42,323 bases of DNA from SAR324 cluster bacterium. GTDB lineage: Bacteria > SAR324 > XYD2-FULL-50-16 > HCM1. Both the position numbers and the translations under genes were made by a program. Below are positions 1-8,608 of this stretch, in pieces (the first letter of the stretch is position 1; each line of letters starts with the position of its first letter). The stretch lies in the NCBI GenBank assembly GCA_002995645.1, contig PUHO01000006.1, forward strand, positions 1-42,323. Reading direction: 5' to 3'. Below the pieces are notes generated by a model. The model worked only from the letters and a program-made list of their open reading frames with translations. It ran no database searches and was not told the DNA's origin.

Positions 1-326
1 ATCTTATCGTCGTTCCCGCCTTCGTTTGATGCGTGTAAAGAAAGCTGTCTCATTCTTACTAAAATATTATTCACTTCTTCCATTGACGCTTCTGCCGTTT
101 GCACCATCGATACTGCTAACTCAGAATTGCTCGTCGCTTGTTCTAGTGATTTTACTTTCGCTTTCATTTGCTCCGCTATCACTAGCCCTGCCGGATCGTC
201 CGACCCTCTATTTATCTTCTTACCGCTTGATAATCTCTCTAACGATTTGTTTATCCCGTCGCTTGTCTCGTTTAAATTCCTCCATGAATTTAACGCCGCC
301 ACATTATGTCTTACCGTTATGCTCAT
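1..326 (-). CDS. Flagellin, N-terminal part (cut by window edge)
   Basis: This is the start of a flagellin, the exported subunit of the flagellar filament. I read it by hand on the minus strand: ATG at 326, then 108 open codons to the window edge. The N-terminal D0/D1 motifs are clear: RHNVAALNSWRNL, then LERLSSGKKINRGSDDPAGL, then IAEQMKAKVKSLEQA and EEVNNILVRMRQLSLHASNE. A strong Shine-Dalgarno (AGGAAGGAG) lies a few bases upstream of the ATG. The first residues (MSITVRHN) differ from the MIINHN start usual in spirochaete FlaB. It lies downstream of hppA on the same strand, but a terminator separates them, so it should have its own promoter. The C-terminal half is outside the window. Confidence 0.93.
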   Translation of the reverse strand, partial: MSITVRHNVAALNSWRNLNETSDGINKSLERLSSGKKINRGSDDPAGLVIAEQMKAKVKSLEQATSNSELAVSMVQTAEASMEEVNNILVRMRQLSLHASNEGGNDDK

Positions 327-440
327 TGCTTCTCCTTCCTTCTCGGTTTATTTCTCTTCTCTTTTAGCGGTCGTTTTTTCCCTTTTCTTAAGCTCTCCCC
401 TTTGCTTTTTTTCTTTTTTATAGAAAAAAAAATTTAAATA
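327..440 (-). promoter_or_regulatory. Purine-rich leader of the flagellin gene
   Basis: Between the hppA terminator and the flagellin ATG the minus strand is strikingly purine-rich: 331-420 is about 86% A+G. The flagellin mRNA leader would therefore be nearly unstructured, and it ends in a strong ribosome-binding site. I could not identify a convincing promoter; see the rejected sigma-28 match. Confidence 0.4.
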
Positions 441-474
441 AAAAAAAGCCTGTTACATTAACATGTAACAGGCT
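441..474 (-). terminator. Rho-independent terminator after hppA
   Basis: A perfect 12-bp inverted repeat (AGCCTGTTACAT at 447-458, ATGTAACAGGCT at 463-474) with a 4-base loop is followed, on the minus strand, by seven T residues. It starts about 37 bp past the hppA stop codon and separates it from the flagellin gene. Confidence 0.88.
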
Positions 475-510
475 TCTAGCACAGATAATAAAATAATTTT
501 TTACTAAATC

Positions 511-2655
511 CTATTTTATTAAAATCCCACCGTATGTAATAAAGAAAGGAACAAAAACTAAACTTAAAATAGCTTGTAGTTTCAGTAAAATATTAAGAGA
601 AGGACCGGACGTATCTTTTAACGGATCACCGACAGTATCACCGATTACAGCGGCTTTATGACTATCGCTTCCTTTTCCACCTAAATTACCTTTTTCAATA
701 TATTTTTTAGAATTATCCCATGCAGCGCCGGCATTAGCCGCAGAAAGTGCAAGGACACCACCGCAAAGCAAAGAGCCTAATAATACGCCGGTTAAAGCAA
801 GTACGCCAAAGAAAAAGCCTACTAAAATAGGAACAATAATAATCATTAACGCAGGTGGCGCCATTTTCTTCAATGCCGCTTTTGTAGAAATAGCAACACA
901 TTCAGCATAATCAGGCGTAGCCTTCCCTTCTAACAAGCCGCTAATTTCTCTAAATTGTCTTCGTACTTCAACGATCATATCCATAGCGGCATAACCTACG
1001 GCGTTCATTGTCATTGCCGTAAAAATAAAAGGTAATAATGACCCTATAAATAAACCAACAAGAATATATGGATTTAACAAGTTTAATTGTCCTACTAAAT
1101 CTCCCATTCCTTTTTCTGACATTAATACATCAGCTCTAAACACAAAAGCCGAGAAAAGAGCAAGAGAAGTTAAAATAGCCGAACCAATAGCAAAGCCTTT
1201 CCCTACAGAAGCGGTTGTATTTCCTGTAGCATCTAGTATATCCGTTCTTTCTCTTACTGATTCGTCTAGTGCTGCCATTTCAGCAATACCGCCGGCATTA
1301 TCCGCAACAGGACCGTAACAATCAACTGTTAAACTGATAATTAACACGCCAAGCATGCCTAAAGAAGCAATAGCAACGCCATACATACCAACAAGCGTAT
1401 AAGGAATAAAAATACTAACGCCAAGTGCAATAATAGGAAGTGCCGTTGAATAGTATCCTAAGGCTAAACCAAAAATAATGCTAGTTGCCGCGCCGGTTTC
1501 AGCTGCTTTAGAAAGCTTGCGTACCGGTTGGAAATCATGCGCCGTATAGTATTCTGTAACAACGCCAATAAAGAGTCCTGCTAACAAACCGCATAAGAAA
1601 CAAATATAAACAGAGTTACCAGAATAGCTTACGCCGTTAATTTCAAAACTTGCCGGCAATGCCCATTTTGCTACAAAATAAACGGCAACTGCCATGAGTA
1701 CCGTACTAATAATTAATAGTCTTTTTAAAGCCGGTGCTACGTCTTTTTCTTCTTTCACACGAGCAAATAAAAAAGTTACGATTGCAACGGGAATGCCTGT
1801 TGCCGATATTAATAAAGGAAACATCATTGCTTTTAACGACGTTGCAAAAGCAACGGCACTAATCACAAGTGCGGCACATGTACTTTCTGCACAAGAACCA
1901 AATAAATCGGCGCCCATTCCTGCCGTATCACCTACGTTATCACCTACGTTATCAGCAATAACCGCGGGATTTCTTGGATCATCTTCCGGAATACCGGCTT
2001 CCACTTTTCCCACTAAATCAGCGCCCACATCTGCGGCTTTTGTAAAAATACCACCGCCAACACGAGCAAATAAAGCAATAAAAGAAGCACCTAAACCAAG
2101 TCCGGCTAAACATTCCATTGCAATAGAATTATTTTCAGCTAAAGCAAGCACAGGAAAAAAGAATCGTAACGCAAAATAAAGAATAACAATACCAAGTAAT
2201 GCTATACTAACTAAAGAAAAACCCATGATTTTTCCCGTATTTAAAGCGACATGAAAAGCCTCTTTAAGACCTTTTTTAGCTGCCATTGTTGTTCTAACGT
2301 TCCCGGCAGTTGCGCTTTTCATTCCAATAAAACCGCATAACATGGAAATAAGAGCACCAAGAACAAAACTAAGTGCCGTTGGTATTCCTTCGTGTAGTGT
2401 TGCCGTTGTTGGATCGTCTATTAAAACTGCAATAATTATGGCGAAAACAATAACAAATATTCCCATAATTTTATATGCTTGCCTTAAAAACGCAGTTGCG
2501 CCGTCGTCAATAGCTTTATGTAAAAATTGTAATTGCTTTGCTTCAGCTTCGTCTGAACCTTCTCCTACTGCTGTTTTTTTGAGCTGTAGCCAAAAAAAGC
2601 TAGCAAATCCTAAAGCTATTATAGCTAAAATAATAATTAACCATATTCCAATCAT
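511..2655 (-). CDS. hppA: Membrane-bound ion-pumping pyrophosphatase
   Basis: This is an integral membrane pyrophosphatase that couples PPi hydrolysis to Na+ or H+ export. At 714 residues it is of normal family length with many membrane helices. The catalytic loops are intact: DDPRNPAVIADNVGDNVGD near residues 225-245, and DTVGDPLKDTSGPS near 670. The sequence GNTTASVGKG near 476 has Ala where K+-independent enzymes have Lys, so a K+-dependent type is expected. Choosing between Na+ and H+ pumping would need the helix-6 glutamate position aligned. The start is supported by AAGGAG upstream of ATG 2655. It follows queA on the same strand after 140 bp and is closed by a good terminator. Confidence 0.97.
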   Translation of the reverse strand: MIGIWLIIILAIIALGFASFFWLQLKKTAVGEGSDEAEAKQLQFLHKAIDDGATAFLRQAYKIMGIFVIVFAIIIAVLIDDPTTATLHEGIPTALSFVLGALISMLCGFIGMKSATAGNVRTTMAAKKGLKEAFHVALNTGKIMGFSLVSIALLGIVILYFALRFFFPVLALAENNSIAMECLAGLGLGASFIALFARVGGGIFTKAADVGADLVGKVEAGIPEDDPRNPAVIADNVGDNVGDTAGMGADLFGSCAESTCAALVISAVAFATSLKAMMFPLLISATGIPVAIVTFLFARVKEEKDVAPALKRLLIISTVLMAVAVYFVAKWALPASFEINGVSYSGNSVYICFLCGLLAGLFIGVVTEYYTAHDFQPVRKLSKAAETGAATSIIFGLALGYYSTALPIIALGVSIFIPYTLVGMYGVAIASLGMLGVLIISLTVDCYGPVADNAGGIAEMAALDESVRERTDILDATGNTTASVGKGFAIGSAILTSLALFSAFVFRADVLMSEKGMGDLVGQLNLLNPYILVGLFIGSLLPFIFTAMTMNAVGYAAMDMIVEVRRQFREISGLLEGKATPDYAECVAISTKAALKKMAPPALMIIIVPILVGFFFGVLALTGVLLGSLLCGGVLALSAANAGAAWDNSKKYIEKGNLGGKGSDSHKAAVIGDTVGDPLKDTSGPSLNILLKLQAILSLVFVPFFITYGGILIK

Positions 2656-2705
2656 AAATTCTTTCTCCTTATAAGGTAGTAGTCAATAATAAAATGTACT
2701 CTCCT

Positions 2706-2726
2706 GTTTAGTAAAGCAAACTAAAC
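2706..2726. repeat. Perfect 7-bp inverted repeat in the queA-hppA gap
   Basis: GTTTAGT at 2706-2712 and ACTAAAC at 2720-2726 flank a 7-base loop, 51 bp upstream of the hppA start. No T-run follows on the minus strand, so it looks more like an operator or leader hairpin than a terminator. Function unknown. Confidence 0.35.
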
Positions 2727-2795
2727 AAGAAAAAACAAATAAAATTTTGATTTTTTTCTTATTTCTTTAATTTTACAACTATTAAAACAAGTTTT

Positions 2796-3839
2796 TTACT
2801 GTATTAACATACAATCGCCGTAACTATAAAAGCGATATGCTTGCTTCACTGCATGTTCATAAGATTGCATAATATAATCTTTACCAGCAAACGCGCTAAT
2901 CATCATTAACAAAGTAGAACAAGGCAAATGAAAATTAGTTAACATTTGTGTAACAACATTAAATTCATACGGAGGATAAATAAACAAATTTGTTTCTCTT
3001 GCCCCGGAACGCACTTCATCTTGCATAAAAGCACTTTCTAGAGTCCTTGCCGTTGTGGTTCCTATTGCCACTACGTTTCTTTTTTCTTTACGCGCTTGAT
3101 TCACTGCCGCCGCCACGTCTGGGGAAATAGAATAGCGTTCAAAATGCATCGCATGTTCCCGCACGTCTTCAACTAACATAGGTTCAAACGTGCCTAGCCC
3201 AACGTGCAAAGTAATGTTAACAGAAGACACGTTCCTTTCTTGCAAAGCGTCTAGCGTTGGCTTTGTAAAATGTAAGCCTGCTGTTGGCGCGGCAATAGCG
3301 CCGTATTCTTTAGCAAAGACTGTTTGGTAATTTGTTCTGTCAAATTCTCTTTGTTCTGTATTTCTATGTTTAGCAATATAAGGAGGTAAAGGCGCAAATC
3401 CGTATTGTTCTAGCAACTGCCACAGTCCTTCACCGGCTTCAAAATAAATCGTTCCTTCTTTGTCAGCTACTCTTTCTTGAAAGATTCCTATGATCTTGCC
3501 TTGAGCTAAAATAATTTTTTCATTTGTTCGTAAACGCCCTATTCCTTTTATCATAGCGCGCCAAATATGCGTTGTTTCTTGTTTAATTAACACTACTTCT
3601 ATTTTAGCGCCACTTTCTTTTGCGCCAAGTAAACGTGCCGGAATAACTTTAGTATCGTTAAAAACAAGTAAGCTACCTTCTTCTATACATGACGGAAAAG
3701 CAGAGAACTGCCTATCTTGCCTTGTTTTTGTTTGTTTATTCAAAACAAGCATTTTTGCTTGTGTACGATCTTTTAGCGGGGCTTTGCCAATTAAGTTTTC
3801 TGGCAAATCATAGTGGTAATCTTGTTTAAAAAAACTCAT
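2796..3839 (-). CDS. queA: tRNA preQ1 ribosyltransferase-isomerase QueA
   Basis: QueA transfers and isomerises the ribosyl moiety of S-adenosylmethionine onto preQ1 in tRNA, giving epoxyqueuosine at the wobble position. The 347-residue protein is full length. Recognisable family stretches are the N-terminal DYHYDLPENLIGK, the LLVFNDTKVIPARL block near 60-75, and AAPTAGLHFT near 180-190. The start ATG at 3839 gives the expected N-terminus, but no clear Shine-Dalgarno precedes it. It lies upstream of hppA on the same strand. No other queuosine genes are in the window. Confidence 0.96.
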   Translation of the reverse strand: MSFFKQDYHYDLPENLIGKAPLKDRTQAKMLVLNKQTKTRQDRQFSAFPSCIEEGSLLVFNDTKVIPARLLGAKESGAKIEVVLIKQETTHIWRAMIKGIGRLRTNEKIILAQGKIIGIFQERVADKEGTIYFEAGEGLWQLLEQYGFAPLPPYIAKHRNTEQREFDRTNYQTVFAKEYGAIAAPTAGLHFTKPTLDALQERNVSSVNITLHVGLGTFEPMLVEDVREHAMHFERYSISPDVAAAVNQARKEKRNVVAIGTTTARTLESAFMQDEVRSGARETNLFIYPPYEFNVVTQMLTNFHLPCSTLLMMISAFAGKDYIMQSYEHAVKQAYRFYSYGDCMLIQ

Positions 3840-4051
3840 GTCTATTTTTAGAATAGGACTAATACAAAATGATTAGGGTTATATTTTTTCTTGCATACTA
3901 TAATAATTATTTTCATATAAATAGGCTTTCGTTAAAAAAAGAACGGTTTTTGCATATAAAATATAAATTTATTTCAAAACTATAGTATTGATATTAGTAT
4001 TATATAATATGGATATGATTTATAACAAAAAAGCTTCTCCCATTTGCAACT

Positions 4052-4312
4052 ATGATAAATGAAAAAATCAGCCTGTTTCTAAAACAAAAATTCCAATTTG
4101 ACGATCAATTGCTACAAGCGCTTAACGATCAAAAACATATCCAAAAAAAGATAACTGATTTACTCGTACTTTTTGCACAAAATAAAGATATAGAAACGCA
4201 TAATTTTGTAACGCAACAACTAGAAGGAATTAAACAAACGCTAGTTGCCGCTACCGCTCCTTTGCAAACAAAACTGCAAAAAGAACGAGATGATTATTAT
4301 ACCTTTTCTTAG
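4052..4312 (+). CDS. Small hypothetical protein (86 aa)
   Basis: I do not recognise this protein. It is hydrophilic and predicted helical, rich in Lys, Gln and Leu, with no signal peptide, membrane segment or cysteine motif. A TATAAT box at 4003-4008 lies about 44 bp upstream, but no good -35 and no Shine-Dalgarno are visible. Its stop lies 3 bp from the convergent purB stop, a tight tail-to-tail arrangement that favours a real gene. It could still be a chance reading frame. Confidence 0.5.
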   Translation: MINEKISLFLKQKFQFDDQLLQALNDQKHIQKKITDLLVLFAQNKDIETHNFVTQQLEGIKQTLVAATAPLQTKLQKERDDYYTFS

Positions 4313-4315
4313 CTA

Positions 4316-5677
4316 TTATATAAATTGAGATCCAATCCCAATATAGTTTTGTGGCGTTAACTTAATTAATTGCTCTTTAACTTCATCTGGCAAGTCTAAA
4401 GTAGCAATTAACTGGGCAATCATTTCTTGATTTAAAGCTTGCCCACGACTAAAATCTTTTAGTTTTTCATATGCATTAGGAATGCCGTATCTTCGCATGA
4501 CCATTTGAATCGGTTCGGCTAATACCTGCCAAACTTCGTCTAGTTCTCTGTTCGCCGTTTTTTCATTAACTTCTACTTTACTTAAGCCAACGTTTAACGC
4601 GTGGTACGCTAGTGTACAATAGCCTATAGCCGCGCCAAGATTGCGCAGCACCGTTGAATCCGTAAGGTCTCTTTGCCACCTTGAAATAGGTAACTTACTA
4701 GCTAAATGAGAAAGCAAACTATTTGCTATGCCAAGGTTACCCTCGCTATTTTCAAAATTAATGGGATTCACTTTATGCGGCATAGTAGAGCTGCCAACTT
4801 GTCCTTTTATCACCTTTTGCGTGAAAAGATCTCTTGAAATATATCCCCACATATCTTTAGCAAAATCTAGTAAAATCGTGTTAAATCTCATTAAAGAATG
4901 AAAAATTTCACTCATATAATCATGCGGTTCAATTTGTGTTGTATAAGGATTCCAAGTTAACCCAAAGGAAGTAACAAACTTTTTAGAAAAGTTTACCCAA
5001 TCTACGTCCGGATAAGAAACGATATGTGCGTTAAAATTCCCTACTGCCCCGTTCATTTTACCAAGGACTTCTTGTTTTTGTAATAGCTGTATTTGTCTTT
5101 CTAGGCGCGCAAACACGTTGTAAAGCTCTTTTCCAATTGTTGTTGGCGAAGCCGGTTGCCCATGTGTTTTTGCTAATAAAGAAATATCTTTATATAAAAT
5201 AGCTTTTTCTTTAATTCCTTTAGCTACTTCTTCCCAAGAAGGCAAGATTATTTCTTTTATGGTAGTAGATAAAAGTAAAGCGTACGCCATATTATTAATA
5301 TCATCACTTGTACAAGCAAAGTGTACCATTGACTTTAACGAGCCCTTTCCGAGTTCGTCTAGTTGCTCATCTATCCAATATTCTACTGCTTTAACATCAT
5401 GATTAGTCACGCTTTCTATTTCTTTTATACGTAATGCGTCTTTAACTGCAAAATCTTGATATAATTTCCGTAGTTTCTCTGTTTCTTCTTTCGTAAAAAC
5501 AGGGACTTCTTTAATTTTATCTTCTGCACCAAGTTGAAGTAGCCACTCTATTTCCACTTGAACACGAAAACGGATTAAACCGTATTCAGAAACGTATTGT
5601 TGTAATGCTTTTGTTGCCTTCGCATATCTTCCGTCTAATGGTGAAATTGCCAAAATTTCAAATTCTTTTAATTCCAT
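4316..5677 (-). CDS. purB: Adenylosuccinate lyase
   Basis: PurB removes fumarate from adenylosuccinate and from SAICAR in purine synthesis. The 453-residue length and N-terminus (ISPLDGRYAKATK) match the E. coli-type branch rather than the shorter Bacillus-type. The fumarate-lyase signature SSTMPHKVNPINFEN sits near residues 295-310, the catalytic loop serine being in SST. HGQPASPTT near 170 supplies the conserved His. An AGGA ribosome-binding site lies just before ATG 5677, and a promoter candidate sits at 5697-5724. No other purine genes are adjacent. Confidence 0.97.
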   Translation of the reverse strand: MELKEFEILAISPLDGRYAKATKALQQYVSEYGLIRFRVQVEIEWLLQLGAEDKIKEVPVFTKEETEKLRKLYQDFAVKDALRIKEIESVTNHDVKAVEYWIDEQLDELGKGSLKSMVHFACTSDDINNMAYALLLSTTIKEIILPSWEEVAKGIKEKAILYKDISLLAKTHGQPASPTTIGKELYNVFARLERQIQLLQKQEVLGKMNGAVGNFNAHIVSYPDVDWVNFSKKFVTSFGLTWNPYTTQIEPHDYMSEIFHSLMRFNTILLDFAKDMWGYISRDLFTQKVIKGQVGSSTMPHKVNPINFENSEGNLGIANSLLSHLASKLPISRWQRDLTDSTVLRNLGAAIGYCTLAYHALNVGLSKVEVNEKTANRELDEVWQVLAEPIQMVMRRYGIPNAYEKLKDFSRGQALNQEMIAQLIATLDLPDEVKEQLIKLTPQNYIGIGSQFI

Positions 5678-5696
5678 ACTTTATCCTATTAACAAT

Positions 5697-5724
5697 ATTA
5701 AATCCTTACTCTTGAGAATTACAA
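5697..5724 (-). promoter_or_regulatory. Candidate sigma-70-type promoter of purB
   Basis: On the minus strand, TTGTAA (-35), a 16-bp spacer and TTTAAT (-10) lie about 20 bp before the purB ATG. The 5' leader would be very short. Confidence 0.4.
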
Positions 5725-5845
5725 AAGAAAATTTATTTTATTCTTACATAAAAAAGCGTATACTCGCTAGTATTTTTATTTTATAATAATTTTTATTAAA
5801 TTGCCTTATTATATTCTCTATTGTAATATATATGCAAATGCTAGA

Positions 5846-5873
5846 TTGTATACATAAAAAATTTTTCTAAAAT
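5846..5873 (+). promoter_or_regulatory. Candidate promoter of clpB
   Basis: TTGTAT, a 16-bp spacer and TAAAAT lie about 60 bp before the clpB start. The same TTGTAT-N16 layout precedes the RRM gene at 17055. No CIRCE or other known heat-shock operator is visible in the 257-bp gap. Confidence 0.35.
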
Positions 5874-5934
5874 AGAATAATACGCCTAGCTTTTTTCACT
5901 TTCAACAATCCCTTTTCACATTTATGGAGAAAAC

Positions 5935-8589
5935 ATGAGTCTTAATATGGAGTTGTTCACTAAACAAGCAGAAGATTGCTTTTACGCAGCTCATTCTTTA
6001 GTCAAACATTATAAACATAAACGAATGGAGTCAGCGCATTTGTTAATGATTCTAATGCAACTAGAAACGGGAATATTAGTTGATATTTTTAATAAATTAA
6101 ATTGTGATAAAACTAAAATCGTTAACGGATTACAAACTTTATTTACTAAACTAGAAACAACAGATAATGAAACGTCTAACGTTTATCTTTCCTATGCTTG
6201 TGAACAAAGTTTGCGTAAAGCCGAAAAAGAAGCGACTCACTTACATAAAGACAAAATTGCACCGGAACATATTTTTTCCGGAATCTTAAGTAATACTGCT
6301 AGCGATGCTTCTATTATCTTACGTAACGAAGGGATAACAAACAAACAAGTCTTTGAAATCTTACGCGCTTTAGAAGGCTATATAAATCAAGAAGAATCCC
6401 AAGCCACTACAGAAACAGCAAATAAACAATATGCTCATCAAGCTAATTATCAATCTAGTTCTGCTGCAGAAAAAAAGACGTCGGCACTTGCTCGTTACAC
6501 AAAAGATTTACTTGTACTTGCGGAACAAAACAAATTTGACCCTGTCATTGGTAGAGACGAAGAGGTAAGGCGTGTTATTCAAGTTCTTTCAAGAAGAACA
6601 AAAAATAATCCTATTTTAATTGGTGAGCCAGGTGTTGGGAAAACTGCTATTATTGAAAGTTTAGCACAACGTATCCACCAAGGAGATATTCCTATCACCT
6701 TAAAAACAAACCGCCTTTTATCGCTTGATCTTCCTTCTATGATTGCCGGAGCAAAGTATAGAGGTGATTTTGAAGAACGACTTAAATCACTCATTATTGA
6801 AATAGAGAACTCTAAAACGCCAATTATTCTTTTTATAGATGAATTACATACCCTTGTTGGCGCCGGTGCCTCAGAAGGCGCTTTAGACGCTTCTAACATG
6901 TTAAAACCGGCTTTAGCTCGCGGGACGCTTCGTTGTATGGGTGCAACAACAACAAAAGAATTTAAAAAGCATATTGAAAAAGATCCGGCTTTAGCAAGGC
7001 GTTTTCAACAAATTTTCGTAAACGAACCTAGCGTAAACGATGCAATTACAATCCTACGCGGTTTAAAAGGAAAATATGAAGTACATCACAGCGTTCGTAT
7101 TACCGATGCTTCGCTTGTTGCGGCGGTGAAACTTTCTAAACGTTATATTGCGGATCGTTTCTTACCGGATAAAGCTATTGATTTAATTGATGAAGCGGCG
7201 TCTACTATTCGTATTGAAATCGACTCTATGCCAACCGCACTAGACCAAGTAAAACGGCAAATCGTTCAAATAGAAGTAGAAAAAAGCGCGTTAGCAAAAG
7301 AAACGGCGTCAAAAGCTTTAGAACACTTGCAAAAACAAGAACAAAAACTGCAATCTTTACAACTTGACAGGCAAAACTTACAAGAACAATGGGACGAAGA
7401 ACGTAAAGTTATTCATAAATTAAGTGATATTAAAGATAAAATAGAACAAACAAAACAACAAGAAGAGCAAGCGCAAAGGCAAGGTAATTTTGAGCTAGCA
7501 GCAAAGCTAAAATACGGCGTACAAGGAAAATTGCAACAACAACTAGAAGAGTTGCAAAACTCTATAGCCAACAAAGCAAAACGCCTTCTTAAAGAAGAAG
7601 TAGACGTAGAAGATATTGCCCAAGTCGTAGCTAAGTGGACAGGTATTCCCATGACGCGTATGCTAGCAGAAGAACAAGAAAAATTACTTAATATGGAAAA
7701 AAGATTAAGTGAAAATTTCGTAGGACAAACAAAAGCGCTTATTGCTATTTCTAATGCTATTAGAAGAGCACGAACAGGCATACACGATCCAGATCAACCG
7801 CTAGGATCGTTCTTATTTATGGGACCTACTGGCGTGGGGAAAACGCAACTAGCTAAAAACCTTGCTGAATTTTTATTTAATGATAAAAAAGCAATGGTAC
7901 GCTTAGATATGTCAGAATATATGGAAAAACATTCTGTTTCTCGTTTAGTCGGCGCACCTCCGGGGTATACCGGTTTTGATGAAGGCGGCATTTTAACTGA
8001 CGCCGTTCACCGTAAACCCTATTGTGTTATTTTATTTGATGAAATTGAAAAAGGGCACCCTGATATTTTTCATATTTTACTACAAATTCTAGACGATGGT
8101 ATTCTTACTGATTCAAAAGGATTGCAAGTTGATTTCAAAAATACGTTAATTATTTTAACCACCAATCTTGGTAGCGATGAAATCTTAAAAACAAAAAAGC
8201 AAAACCAAGCGTTAACACAAGCAACGGCAAGAAATATTCTTCTTACTCACTTTAGACCGGAAATGCTTAACCGCCTTGATGATATTATTATTTTTGAATC
8301 GTTTACGCCAACAGAACTAGAATTACTTCTTAACCTACAAATCGCGAACCTTTCACAACGTTTAAAAGAAAAAAATATTACCGTTACATTAACGCAAGAA
8401 GCAAAACAACATTTAATTAAAATTGGATATGATAGCGAATTTGGAGCGCGTCCCTTAAAACGAACTTTACAAAGGGAACTAGAAGACGCCCTCGCCTATC
8501 GTATGTTACAAGGAGAAATTACGGCTAAATCACAAGTAGAAGTACAGTTTCAAAGTAATCAACTTCTATTTAAAGTAACAAAAAATTAA
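5935..8589 (+). CDS. clpB: ClpB-type disaggregase (Hsp100 AAA+ ATPase)
   Basis: ClpB is a hexameric ATPase that, with DnaK, pulls proteins out of aggregates. The 884 residues comprise an N-terminal Clp repeat domain, a first AAA+ module (Walker A GEPGVGKTA near 230, Walker B FIDELHTLVGAG), a long coiled-coil middle domain from about 430 to 550 rich in Gln, Glu and Lys, and a second AAA+ module (GPTGVGKTQ near 630, LFDEIEKGH). The long middle domain, with no ClpP-docking IGF/L loop that I can see, argues for ClpB rather than ClpA or ClpC. GGAG precedes ATG 5935. The MFS gene follows after 19 bp, probably in the same transcript. Confidence 0.95.
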   Translation: MSLNMELFTKQAEDCFYAAHSLVKHYKHKRMESAHLLMILMQLETGILVDIFNKLNCDKTKIVNGLQTLFTKLETTDNETSNVYLSYACEQSLRKAEKEATHLHKDKIAPEHIFSGILSNTASDASIILRNEGITNKQVFEILRALEGYINQEESQATTETANKQYAHQANYQSSSAAEKKTSALARYTKDLLVLAEQNKFDPVIGRDEEVRRVIQVLSRRTKNNPILIGEPGVGKTAIIESLAQRIHQGDIPITLKTNRLLSLDLPSMIAGAKYRGDFEERLKSLIIEIENSKTPIILFIDELHTLVGAGASEGALDASNMLKPALARGTLRCMGATTTKEFKKHIEKDPALARRFQQIFVNEPSVNDAITILRGLKGKYEVHHSVRITDASLVAAVKLSKRYIADRFLPDKAIDLIDEAASTIRIEIDSMPTALDQVKRQIVQIEVEKSALAKETASKALEHLQKQEQKLQSLQLDRQNLQEQWDEERKVIHKLSDIKDKIEQTKQQEEQAQRQGNFELAAKLKYGVQGKLQQQLEELQNSIANKAKRLLKEEVDVEDIAQVVAKWTGIPMTRMLAEEQEKLLNMEKRLSENFVGQTKALIAISNAIRRARTGIHDPDQPLGSFLFMGPTGVGKTQLAKNLAEFLFNDKKAMVRLDMSEYMEKHSVSRLVGAPPGYTGFDEGGILTDAVHRKPYCVILFDEIEKGHPDIFHILLQILDDGILTDSKGLQVDFKNTLIILTTNLGSDEILKTKKQNQALTQATARNILLTHFRPEMLNRLDDIIIFESFTPTELELLLNLQIANLSQRLKEKNITVTLTQEAKQHLIKIGYDSEFGARPLKRTLQRELEDALAYRMLQGEITAKSQVEVQFQSNQLLFKVTKN

Positions 8590-8608
8590 TCCTTTTTAGG
8601 TATCCCCC

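Noticed and set aside
340..366. Sigma-28-like promoter (TAAA, 15 bp, ACCGAGAA) before flagellin on the minus strand
   Set aside because: Spacing is right and six of eight -10 bases match GCCGATAA, but transcription would start inside or after the ribosome-binding site, leaving almost no leader.
26..423. Plus-strand open frames over the first 420 bases
   Set aside because: They are antisense to the flagellin start and its purine-rich leader; the translations are low-complexity Leu/Ser/Phe.
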